From the NCBI GenBank assembly GCA_944323585.1, contig CALUTA010000059.1, forward strand, positions 1 through 8,545: a stretch of 8,545 nucleotides of DNA, written 5' to 3'. The notes under the pieces are model-generated. The model was not told the origin of the DNA. It saw only the letters and a list, made by a program, of their open reading frames with translations, and ran no database searches. Positions 1-6,581 of this stretch are shown here, piece after piece; the stretch's first letter is position 1; each line of letters begins with the position of its first letter. Both the position numbers and the translations under genes were made by a program. Origin of the DNA: Candidatus Gastranaerophilales bacterium. GTDB lineage: Bacteria > Cyanobacteriota > Vampirovibrionia > Gastranaerophilales > Gastranaerophilaceae.

Positions 1-2282
1 TTTACCGCAAACTTAATAGATCCGTTAAGTTTCAGGCTGTCGTCTGTATTAAGAGCAATCAAACCGCTCGCCTTACCGGTTATTTCACGGGGCAGCGCCA
101 GAAGAGCTGTTGCCATTATATCGCTGTTAACATCCTTTATACCCAGCACAACCGAATAAAGATGATTTTTCAAATCACATTCAATCTTGGCTGAAGATGT
201 TCCTTCTGCAATCTCAAAACGGTTAGATACAACTTTCAGAAGGTTATTTTCGTCCAGAGTCAAGTTAGCACCGACATTTGCAAAGTTAATTTCTTTATAA
301 GATCCTTTTGCAACATAAAGGATACATCTTTTTATTAGAAGCATCCCCGGATTAAATGCCTGCGCCGTTTCGACATCATCACTTTCCATATCTGCCTCTG
401 TAGCAGTTGCAAATGCATCTTTATTAACTTCTGTTGATACGGTCTGGCTGTTGAAGGATTTTAACAGACGCTCAATATTAAGTTCATCAAGTTTTAAGGT
501 TATATTATTCACTACAATCGGAAACACAAGCGCATTTCTGAAATCTCCGGTAAAGTCATACCCTACACGTCTGTATTTACCGTTTGCGCTTATTTTAATT
601 GATTCGCCGTTAGTCTTTAAATCCGCATATTTAACAAACAAACGCTGCGCAGGAATCATTATTCCGTCAAGAACCATATTCCCCTGAATTTTCGGAACTT
701 TACCGGTGTTTACGTAATGCAAATTCCCTGCGATTGTCCCTTTTCTAAACACCTTCTGCTGGACGAAAAGGTTTAAGAATTCGCTCGGTAAAGGATTGGG
801 GATATCAAATCCCATATCTTTAATAATCCCTGCCATTGTTACGTTGCCGCTCAATGTAAGTATTGGTTTTACCTTAGAACCTTTTTGAAGTGTCTGGGCA
901 ATATAGTATTCAATTGTTTCAATGTTTATATTATCGCCTTTGAAGTGCATAATGGCACGGGCTGCTCTGTCATAATTTTTGGGACTGAACGACATCCCGT
1001 CTACAAGTAAATCATCTCCTTTGGGCAGTTTAAATAATACGGTTAAATCCATATCTGTGCCTAACGCATCAAAAATTATACGTGTTCCGCCGCCTTTTCC
1101 AACAATTGAAAACGGGAAATTCACAACTTTTGAAAGATAGTTTTCGGCAAATTCATTTGTTGCGATTGTATCAATCGTAAAGTTCGTCTTTGCAGTTTTG
1201 AAGTAATCGTAAATTCCGCCGTAAACCTTAAGCGTATTTGATTTACTTTTGCCGTAATAGCCTGTTATATTTTCAAAAATTATATCCTTGTTGTCAATTT
1301 TTGCAGTACCGGCATCCAATTTAAACGGAAGATTGTTCACAGGTATCAATGTGCCGGAAAAACTGTTCAGTGTAACCGTTCCATCAATTTTTCTGTCTTT
1401 TATTACAACTTTTGAGTCAAAACTGCCGGACATATCTTTCAAACTTTCAAGAAGAGTACTTCCGTTACTGATTATCAAATTTGACTCAACAATATCAATG
1501 ACGTCTTTTATATCAAAGTTTTTAGTCGAAACTTCCAGATAATGATTTTTCTTATTATCAGCATATGCGTTTATCGCAACATGAGATTTATTTATAAAAA
1601 AGCCGTAGCCTTTTACGTGAATTGCCTGATTTTCAATAAAAATGGTATTGCGGTCTGCGCTGAAAACACGTATTTTCTTGTTGTTTTTTTCAAGTTCCGT
1701 AAACACTTTAAAGTGGATATAATTTTTTACATCCTGATTATTAATCTCAAAATCTTTTCCCTTAAGGCTTATGGAAGTTCCGGGTTCCGGTTTATAGGTA
1801 AAAAAGCATTCTTTTACAAACATTTTTGCGCTGAAAAAGTCAATGTTCCAATCAAACTCCTGATTTTCTTTCTTGTCCTGCTTTTGGCCGTTTCCTAACG
1901 CGAGCACTTTGTTTACATCAACAAATATATAATCTGCCCCTAGCTGGTTAATGATTATGTGCTTATTAAAAACATCCGCAAATGAAAGCTGTATTCCGAA
2001 ATTTTGAAGGTCAACAACCCCGGCGCCGTCTTTATTTTTCAAAAGAATTTTACCGACCTTGAATCCTAATGTAGGGTTTAAAGCAGTATCAAGCTTAGCA
2101 TTTTCTATCACAAGATCAAGTCCGGCATGCTTTTTTAAAGTTTTTGATACATACGCTGCTGTCTTCGGGCTTGAAACGACAGAAGGAATAACTTTTACAT
2201 AAGTAAATGCTGCAGCTCCGGCAATTACAATACCGGCAGACAAGAGTATTGATGCTATTTTAACCGTTTTACCAACTTTCAT
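1..2282 (-). CDS. AsmA-like envelope protein, N-terminal 760 residues (3' end outside window)
   Basis: An open frame runs without a stop from the ATG at 2282 to the left edge. Residues 7-28 form one hydrophobic segment (ASILLSAGIVIAGAAAF), a signal anchor with the rest predicted outside the cytoplasm. After it comes long, repetitive beta-type sequence. Residues about 30-125 follow the AsmA/TamB N-terminal pattern: a short helix, then strands on the theme 'NPTLGFKVGKILLKNKDG' and 'NFGIQLSFADVF'. The last about 50 visible residues (SDIMATALLALPREITGKAS) resemble an AsmA C-terminal domain. Known members (AsmA, TamB, YhdP) are inner-membrane-anchored beta-groove proteins tied to lipid transport to the outer membrane; that role here is inferred from family. 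The start is backed by AGGTGA at 2293-2288. The family call is from pattern, not a search; a DUF3971-type relative is possible. Confidence 0.72.
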   Translation of the reverse strand, partial: MKVGKTVKIASILLSAGIVIAGAAAFTYVKVIPSVVSSPKTAAYVSKTLKKHAGLDLVIENAKLDTALNPTLGFKVGKILLKNKDGAGVVDLQNFGIQLSFADVFNKHIIINQLGADYIFVDVNKVLALGNGQKQDKKENQEFDWNIDFFSAKMFVKECFFTYKPEPGTSISLKGKDFEINNQDVKNYIHFKVFTELEKNNKKIRVFSADRNTIFIENQAIHVKGYGFFINKSHVAINAYADNKKNHYLEVSTKNFDIKDVIDIVESNLIISNGSTLLESLKDMSGSFDSKVVIKDRKIDGTVTLNSFSGTLIPVNNLPFKLDAGTAKIDNKDIIFENITGYYGKSKSNTLKVYGGIYDYFKTAKTNFTIDTIATNEFAENYLSKVVNFPFSIVGKGGGTRIIFDALGTDMDLTVLFKLPKGDDLLVDGMSFSPKNYDRAARAIMHFKGDNINIETIEYYIAQTLQKGSKVKPILTLSGNVTMAGIIKDMGFDIPNPLPSEFLNLFVQQKVFRKGTIAGNLHYVNTGKVPKIQGNMVLDGIMIPAQRLFVKYADLKTNGESIKISANGKYRRVGYDFTGDFRNALVFPIVVNNITLKLDELNIERLLKSFNSQTVSTEVNKDAFATATEADMESDDVETAQAFNPGMLLIKRCILYVAKGSYKEINFANVGANLTLDENNLLKVVSNRFEIAEGTSSAKIECDLKNHLYSVVLGIKDVNSDIMATALLALPREITGKASGLIALNTDDSLKLNGSIKFAV

Positions 2283-2287
2283 AATCT

Positions 2288-2310
2288 TCACCTGTCAGAA
2301 TTATAACATA
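2288..2310 (-). promoter_or_regulatory. Promoter (extended -10) and RBS of the AsmA-like gene
   Basis: On the minus strand TATAAT lies at 2305-2300, preceded by TGT at 2308-2306, giving an extended -10 (TGnTATAAT). The hexamer at -35 (2328-2323, TTTCAA, 17-bp spacer) is weak, as is common with extended -10 promoters. Transcription should start near 2293, leaving a leader of only about 11 nt that begins with the ribosome binding site AGGTGA. Confidence 0.55.
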
Positions 2311-2314
2311 AAAT

Positions 2315-2343
2315 TTTTAACATTGAAAAATTCATGCTAAAAT
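2315..2343 (+). promoter_or_regulatory. Promoter of the WG-repeat gene; predicted leaderless start
   Basis: TAAAAT at 2338-2343 is preceded by TGC (2335-2337), an extended -10. The -35 position (2315-2320, TTTTAA, 17-bp spacer) is weak. The predicted transcription start falls at about 2350, the A of the ATG, and no Shine-Dalgarno sequence lies between the -10 box and the start codon. The region is shared back-to-back with the promoter of the minus-strand AsmA-like gene. Confidence 0.5.
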
Positions 2344-2349
2344 AAAATT

Positions 2350-3264
2350 ATGAAAAAAGGTTTGTTATTAATTTTAATTTGTATTCTGCTGCAAAGCGGT
2401 GCCTATGCTCTGGAAGGGCATGTCGCAAAAAATTCCATGTCCGATGTTGTAGTTTACAGCAACGACAAAGGCAAATTCGGACTTAAAGACAAACAGGACA
2501 ATATTATTACTGAAGCAGATTATCAAAAGATTATACGCCTTGGCAAAACATCCTGGATTATTCAAAAAAGAAATAAATTCGGCATAATGGATTGTGACGG
2601 TAATTTTATTATTAAACCTCAATACAGAAATGCGGAAAGAATTCTTGAAAAATTTGTAAAACTCGGAAATGACAATGATTTTGGAATTTATGACGAACAC
2701 GGCAACATAGTTGTTGAACCGGAATATTCTAAAATCAATATACTTTTCGGCGGAATGTTTTTAACTTACAAAAATTACAAATACGGTGTTGTCGATATGC
2801 AGGGAAACAAGCTTATTGACAATGTCTGCGATGATATTTACATGCCTCAGCCCAACATTATGCGTGTTGAATATCAGGGAAGATGGTATGAAATAGAACA
2901 GGTTGCTGCGGACACTCTGACTTTGCCTGATGATATTAAAAACATCAAGACAAATGCCAATTTCAAAATTACGGAACTTATAACCAACCCTGTTCCTGCA
3001 GCGGGATATTCTGCTGTTACGGCAACAGATTACTTTTTAAAGCTGTTTTCTTCAATTTCTCCCGCATACGAAGAAACCATTGACGAACTTATGCTTTCCA
3101 AAGGTGCGGATACCGTTAATATCTTTATGCGGGCAAGCTGGATTCCAAAATTTCCGTTTACTTATGTAAAAAATTACTACAGAAACGTCAGAACTCCTAA
3201 TAACGGACCGCTTTCTGATGTCAAAAAAGAACTTATGCAGCAAATGAATGAAACAGAACAATAA
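2350..3264 (+). CDS. Exported WG-repeat protein
   Basis: The 304-residue product starts with a signal peptide (MKK, hydrophobic 4-16, likely cut after SGAYA at residue 20). It then carries about four degenerate WG-type repeats (Pfam WG_beta_rep family): GKFGLKDKQDNII (41-53), NKFGIMDCDGNFIIKPQY (75-92), NDFGIYDEHGNIVVEPEY (109-126) and YKYGVVDMQGNKLID (143-157). The usual WG pair is FG or YG here. After a fifth trace (GRWYEIEQV) a non-repeat region from about 190 to 304 is rich in aromatics and charge and is unrecognised. WG repeats are thought to form short beta units; no enzymatic role is established and I assign none. The gene is transcribed away from the AsmA-like gene. No strong terminator follows it. 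Confidence 0.8.
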   Translation: MKKGLLLILICILLQSGAYALEGHVAKNSMSDVVVYSNDKGKFGLKDKQDNIITEADYQKIIRLGKTSWIIQKRNKFGIMDCDGNFIIKPQYRNAERILEKFVKLGNDNDFGIYDEHGNIVVEPEYSKINILFGGMFLTYKNYKYGVVDMQGNKLIDNVCDDIYMPQPNIMRVEYQGRWYEIEQVAADTLTLPDDIKNIKTNANFKITELITNPVPAAGYSAVTATDYFLKLFSSISPAYEETIDELMLSKGADTVNIFMRASWIPKFPFTYVKNYYRNVRTPNNGPLSDVKKELMQQMNETEQ

Positions 3265-3340
3265 ACCCAATAGACGCGCAATTTTGCTGTAAATAAATTT
3301 CGTAATTAGCCCTTGCAAGACACCAAAATAGCAAGAATTT

Positions 3341-3370
3341 GTCATTGCGAGCACAAGCGAAGCAATCCAG
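3341..3370. repeat. REP-like palindromic repeat (GTCATTGCGAG...GAAGCAATCC)
   Basis: The ends ATTGC (3344-3348) and GCAAT (3362-3366) pair, and the inner GCGAGC/AAGCGA portion is partly symmetric. The sequence has the look of the short 'TCATTGCGAG ... GAAGCAATC' intergenic palindromes I recall from many unrelated bacterial genomes. The attribution is from memory of the motif. Confidence 0.5.
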
Positions 3371-3472
3371 CCAATTGATATTTTATACTAATAATTAAAA
3401 AAACATCCGACCTTTGCGGAACGAACAATCAATATTCAGTTTCACAACAACAAGGCAAGTGCTACATACAAA

Positions 3473-3611
3473 AAAGCCATTTTGTCTTTGACTGTAATCC
3501 TGAACTCATTTCAGGATCTCAACGGGATTCTGTGGAAAACCAGACATTTTGCACGAAATCATAGATTTCGGCAAAAGCAGTCAACTAAATTCAGAATGAC
3601 AAAATGGCTTT
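3473..3611. repeat. Palindromic MITE/REP-like element, long form (copy A)
   Basis: A perfect 14-bp terminal inverted repeat (AAAGCCATTTTGTC at 3473-3486; its complement at 3598-3611) bounds the element. Inside are a hairpin ATCCTGAA/TTCAGGAT (3497-3504 with 3510-3517), a pair TTGACTG/CAGTCAA (3488-3494 with 3578-3584), and a strong hairpin at 3547-3576 (TTTTGC-A-CGAAATC, loop ATA, GATTTCG-GCAAAA). The same terminal repeat and first hairpin recur at 7253-7347. It encodes no protein, so any movement would need enzymes supplied elsewhere. Confidence 0.75.
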
Positions 3612-3620
3612 GAGAAAATT

Positions 3621-3643
3621 AAGTGCGAAGCTCGAGTTCACTT
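3621..3643. repeat. Imperfect inverted repeat centred on CTCGAG
   Basis: AAGTG (3621-3625) pairs with CACTT (3639-3643), and the inside (GAAGCTCGAGTTC) is symmetric around CTCGAG with small bulges. It directly follows the long palindromic element. No T-run follows, so it does not look like a terminator. Confidence 0.3.
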
Positions 3644-3684
3644 GCTTGGGGTTTATAAAATAAAGAGTTAAACTCCTAACCCTA

Positions 3685-3707
3685 GCCCTCTCCCTGCGGG
3701 AGAGGGC
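3685..3707. repeat. GC-rich perfect hairpin (GCCCTCTCCC-TGC-GGGAGAGGGC)
   Basis: Two perfect 10-bp arms (3685-3694 and 3698-3707) are separated by a 3-nt loop, preceded by CTAACCCTA. The hairpin stands out as a C/G block in AT-rich DNA. It resembles the 'CCCTAACCCTCTCCC ... GGGAGAGGG' intergenic palindromes I recall from other phyla. The following AAAATTTCTG is not a T-run, so it is a poor intrinsic terminator on the plus strand. Confidence 0.6.
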
Positions 3708-3742
3708 AAAATTTCTGCTAGCCTATGAATCTCATTAATGTC

Positions 3743-3760
3743 TTGTCCGTCAATGGACAA
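3743..3760. promoter_or_regulatory. Inverted repeat TTGTCC-N6-GGACAA, possible operator
   Basis: Perfect 6-bp arms (3743-3748 and 3755-3760) enclose a 6-bp spacer, centred about 54 bp upstream of the predicted start of transcription of the GH77-like gene. Size and placement suit a dimeric regulator. No matching copy was seen elsewhere in the window, so it stays a candidate. Confidence 0.3.
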
Positions 3761-3789
3761 TTACAAAAGCTATTGAATAAATATTTTTG

Positions 3790-3829
3790 TGCTACAATTA
3801 TTTTTGAAAACAGTTTTTCTGCAAAGGAG
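3790..3829 (+). promoter_or_regulatory. Extended -10 promoter and RBS of the GH77-like gene
   Basis: TGC followed by TACAAT (3790-3798) makes an extended -10; no good -35 is seen at 17 bp (CTATTG). Transcription should begin near 3805, giving a leader of about 29 nt that contains AAAGGAG (3823-3829), 4 nt before the ATG at 3834. The RBS rules out an upstream in-frame GTG at 3789, which would lie upstream of the predicted transcript start. Confidence 0.6.
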
Positions 3830-3833
3830 TATT

Positions 3834-5744
3834 ATGAGAATTGCACCAATTTCACAGGGTGCCGTTTTTTGCGGACGGCCATTAAATGAGAAAGAGTTAA
3901 AAGAGTACGAAACTACATTAAAACAGGGTAAAAAAATTATAGGACTTACAGGACATGATATTTTTATTATGCCCTCCCAGAGCCTACCGCAGTCACCTGA
4001 TATGAACACAGGCATCGGGCATCTGACTTCCCCGACGGAACAGGAATATGTGAAATATATGCACTCAATGTTAGGGTTTAACGTACTTGAAGACCTGCCG
4101 GCAGGGCATATTGAACCATACCCGAATAATTTTTACTGCAATTACAGAAGTACAGCCCTTGCGCTCGGAGAACATCAGATAAACCCGCAGCTTCTGACAA
4201 CTCCTGAGTATGCTGAACTTCTAACTAAAGATGATGTAATTGAAATTGTAAAAGCAAATACTAAGCCTAATAAAGACCGTTTGGCAAATTTCAACAACAT
4301 AATGGAAGAAAACAAAGGCATGGATAAAGCACTTAAAAAAGCTTATGCCAAATTTGAACAACTTGATGACACAGCACCTTTAAAACAATCCTACAAAAAA
4401 TTTGCTGAAAAAAACTCAGAATGGATTGATTTCTTTTACAAAGATAAGGGTGAATTTTTCAAATTTAAACAATTCCTCGCAGAATCTCACCAGCAAAAAG
4501 CAAAAAAATTTCTTAATTCCTTAGGTATAAAATACTGCGGAGACTGCCCGATAGGCTCAACAGGCGAAGAAGTGAAGGCACGACCATCCTCTTTTGATTT
4601 GGAACATTCAATGGGCTGGCTTCTGCCGATACCAAAATTTGAAGACATTGAAAATGAATCAACCGATGCTCATAAATATCTCAAATACAAAGTTCAAAAT
4701 ATGGCCAGAAGATATGATATGATAAGGTTTGATGTCGGCTGGTCATATATTCAGCCCCGTCTGTTTTCAAACAAAGACAACTCAAAAATTGAAAAGCCAT
4801 ATTTTGATGACAGAATTTTAAAATTAATTGAAAAATGGGTAAAAGAAGTTAAAGGTAAAGATTTTGATCTTAAAAACCTTATCTGGGAATTTGAAGCAGG
4901 CCCCGATGATTTTGCCTGGGAAAAAGACGGCAAAATGATTGAACCGCTTCAAAAAAGGATGAAAATCTTAAGCACAATGTATATGAAAAACGGCTGGGGC
5001 TCTAATGAAGCATATAAAGCAAGAGGATTTACCCCTGAATATTCTATAGTCGGTGTCGGCAACCACGACCACCAGCCGCTTGCCGAAATTGCAAACGATA
5101 TTCCATACCCGTACAAAGACAACGGAGAAGTTAAATATCTTCACCCGAAAGCAGACTCTATTGAACCGCTTGCCAAACTTTTTAATCTTGATAAAAAGTT
5201 TGTAAATATTCCATCTGAATATGCAAAAGCCAAAATGGCGGAAGCAATGACCGGCAAAAACACTATGCAGTTTTTTATGGACACATTCGGATATAAAGTA
5301 AGATTTGACAAACACAGCTTCAACTGTGACGAAACACCGGATGAAAACTACTGCCACAAAATCCTTTATGATTTTAAAAAACAATATCACGAGGCAGTTG
5401 AAAACGGTTTTGGAGCCAACAAAATGGACTCTCTTGAAAAGATATTTAAAGCAAGAGGCCTTGATAAAGACCATCCGGTTCTTTACGGCCTGATAGTAAA
5501 ATACAGAGATTTTCTGTACGAAAAAACACAGGATTCTGTACAGCCGTCACAAAATTCCAATATCGAAGAAGTATTTGAAGATTTTTCAAAAACAAAACAG
5601 AAAAACAAATATTTTTTGCCGGTCATTGCGGCCGGAGCAGCTATTGCCGGAATCGGAGCCTACTACATTTTGCATAAATCCGGCAAAACTGCTGAAAAAC
5701 CGGTAAACCCGTCTGAATCCGCAAGTTTTGTTAAAATTGCATAA
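3834..5744 (+). CDS. Divergent GH77 (4-alpha-glucanotransferase/amylomaltase-like) protein with C-terminal membrane anchor
   Basis: The 636-residue product follows the MalQ family from end to end: an N-terminal 'NTGIGHL' and 'FYCNYRSTALALGEHQINP' (family SPY..SAFAGNP region), 'IKYCGDCPIG' with D237 (family GDIPI), 'YDMIRFDVGW' with D300 at the nucleophile position (family RIDHFRG), 'WEFEAGPDD' with E352 or E354 at the acid/base position (family AEDLG), and 'VGNHDHQPL' with H411-D412 (family GTHDNDT). The family transfers alpha-1,4-glucan segments in glycogen or maltodextrin metabolism. The matches are far from the usual motif spelling, so substrate may differ. Two additions are unusual: an N-terminal segment with F-x-G (VFCGR, 11-15), and a C-terminal hydrophobic helix (594-613) followed by a Lys-containing tail, predicted to anchor the enzyme with its bulk in the cytoplasm. 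No signal peptide is seen. Confidence 0.75.
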   Translation: MRIAPISQGAVFCGRPLNEKELKEYETTLKQGKKIIGLTGHDIFIMPSQSLPQSPDMNTGIGHLTSPTEQEYVKYMHSMLGFNVLEDLPAGHIEPYPNNFYCNYRSTALALGEHQINPQLLTTPEYAELLTKDDVIEIVKANTKPNKDRLANFNNIMEENKGMDKALKKAYAKFEQLDDTAPLKQSYKKFAEKNSEWIDFFYKDKGEFFKFKQFLAESHQQKAKKFLNSLGIKYCGDCPIGSTGEEVKARPSSFDLEHSMGWLLPIPKFEDIENESTDAHKYLKYKVQNMARRYDMIRFDVGWSYIQPRLFSNKDNSKIEKPYFDDRILKLIEKWVKEVKGKDFDLKNLIWEFEAGPDDFAWEKDGKMIEPLQKRMKILSTMYMKNGWGSNEAYKARGFTPEYSIVGVGNHDHQPLAEIANDIPYPYKDNGEVKYLHPKADSIEPLAKLFNLDKKFVNIPSEYAKAKMAEAMTGKNTMQFFMDTFGYKVRFDKHSFNCDETPDENYCHKILYDFKKQYHEAVENGFGANKMDSLEKIFKARGLDKDHPVLYGLIVKYRDFLYEKTQDSVQPSQNSNIEEVFEDFSKTKQKNKYFLPVIAAGAAIAGIGAYYILHKSGKTAEKPVNPSESASFVKIA

Positions 5745-5755
5745 ATATTTCACAA

Positions 5756-5802
5756 ATGACAGAAAACATTTTTTATGGTATTATCAATTGAAAATTGAGG
5801 GG
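5756..5802 (+). promoter_or_regulatory. Promoter and RBS of the exported unknown protein
   Basis: ATGACA at 5756-5761 (five of six to TTGACA) and TATTAT at 5779-5784 are 17 bp apart, and TGG precedes the -10 (extended -10). This is the best promoter in the window. Transcription should start near 5791; AGGGG at 5798-5802 is 9 nt before the ATG at 5812. The gene is therefore probably transcribed on its own as well as by read-through from the GH77-like gene. Confidence 0.65.
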
Positions 5803-5811
5803 ATAGCATTT

Positions 5812-6579
5812 ATGAAAAAAATTTTACTTACAACTTTAATTATGATACTTACAAGCGGAATCGTTTCAGCATATGAAGTTGATGAGGCTGTATTAAACTC
5901 AATAAAAAATAATCAAATTATTGATTACAACCCTGAAACCAAAATATGGACAAGAAATCTTGGATTAAATCATTATGTATTCACCAAACACATTTCAATC
6001 GGAAGCGGAAGCTATACTTATTTTACTAATGGCGACAAAGAATACGAACTTAATTCGACTTATGAATTTTTATATTACGGAAAACTTTATGCTTACAGCG
6101 CACATCTGTTGAAATTCTTTGAACTCGGATTTGACGGAGAAGACTTTACAACAAGAGAACTTACGAAAAATGAAGTTCAAAATATGTTTCCTGATGTAAA
6201 AATTCTGCCGGTTTCCGAATTTGACGAAAATAATGAGATTACAGTAGAACTTCCGGCATTCAGGAAAAGAGCGTTTATGATCTTGAATGACACGGACAGA
6301 GATTTTTATAAATACCAGTTTGAATATTACAAACCGGAAAACAAATTATTCAACAATATTTTTGAAATCAGAATGCCGAGAATTATGGTTATGTCACATT
6401 TCAAAAGCAGAGATGCTTTATTCCCTGTCCTTCGAGTAATAGTAAAACCTGTATGGAAAGACACCGAACAACAAACAGAAATAGACGGCAACTATGTAGA
6501 AACGACTCCGCAGGTTCAGGAAAACACACCAAAACCAGAACCGCTTGATGAGCCTGGAATTGATGACGGAGAATTTTAA
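5812..6579 (+). CDS. Exported protein of unknown function
   Basis: The 255-residue product has a clear signal peptide: MKK, a hydrophobic run, and a likely cut after SGIVSA at residue 20. I do not recognise the family. The mature part is rich in Tyr, Phe and Glu, with no repeats, no cysteine pairs and no second membrane segment. A conserved-looking middle holds 'YEFLYYGKLYAYSAHLLKFFELGFD' (written here in parts: YEFLYYGKLYAY, then SAHLLKFF) and later 'PRIMVMSHFKSRDALFPVLRV'-like strands. The last about 30 residues are a proline- and acid-rich tail (TPKPEPLDEPGIDDGEF) likely to be disordered. The ATG at 5812 is chosen over an upstream in-frame start at 5728 because it has the RBS and begins the signal peptide. 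It stops 2 bp before a convergent gene. Confidence 0.75.
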   Translation: MKKILLTTLIMILTSGIVSAYEVDEAVLNSIKNNQIIDYNPETKIWTRNLGLNHYVFTKHISIGSGSYTYFTNGDKEYELNSTYEFLYYGKLYAYSAHLLKFFELGFDGEDFTTRELTKNEVQNMFPDVKILPVSEFDENNEITVELPAFRKRAFMILNDTDRDFYKYQFEYYKPENKLFNNIFEIRMPRIMVMSHFKSRDALFPVLRVIVKPVWKDTEQQTEIDGNYVETTPQVQENTPKPEPLDEPGIDDGEF

Positions 6580-6581
6580 TA

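Larger units (their letters stand above)
3265..3833. other. Gene-free intergenic stretch rich in palindromic repeats
   Basis: No convincing coding frame or structural RNA gene was found on either strand. The stretch holds a REP-like repeat (3341-3370), a 139-bp palindromic element (3473-3611), an imperfect dyad (3621-3643), a 10-bp-stem GC-rich hairpin (3685-3707), an inverted repeat (3743-3760), and the promoter and RBS of the following gene. Positions 3371-3472 show only AT-rich sequence. Confidence 0.7.

Noticed and set aside
451..1898. Plus-strand open frames of 78-118 codons across the AsmA-like gene
   Set aside because: They lie antisense to a continuous 760-codon minus-strand frame with family-like sequence, and have hydrophobic, low-information translations and no RBS.
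3394..3421. Possible minus-strand terminator (TCCG/CGGA then a run of seven T)
   Set aside because: The stem is only 4 bp with a 7-nt loop, too weak to call, and no minus-strand gene leads into it.
3265..3480. CRISPR array or phage attachment site among the intergenic repeats
   Set aside because: The repeats are different in sequence and not evenly spaced, with no cas, integrase or tRNA gene nearby.
3685..3711. GC-rich hairpin as an intrinsic terminator
   Set aside because: The stem is strong but is followed by AAAATTTCTG, not a T-run, and on the other strand by TAGGG; it fits a dispersed palindromic repeat better.
4968..5474. Minus-strand frame of 168 codons inside the GH77-like gene
   Set aside because: It is antisense to the region carrying conserved GH77 motifs, and its Phe/Val/Cys-rich translation is typical of a shadow frame.
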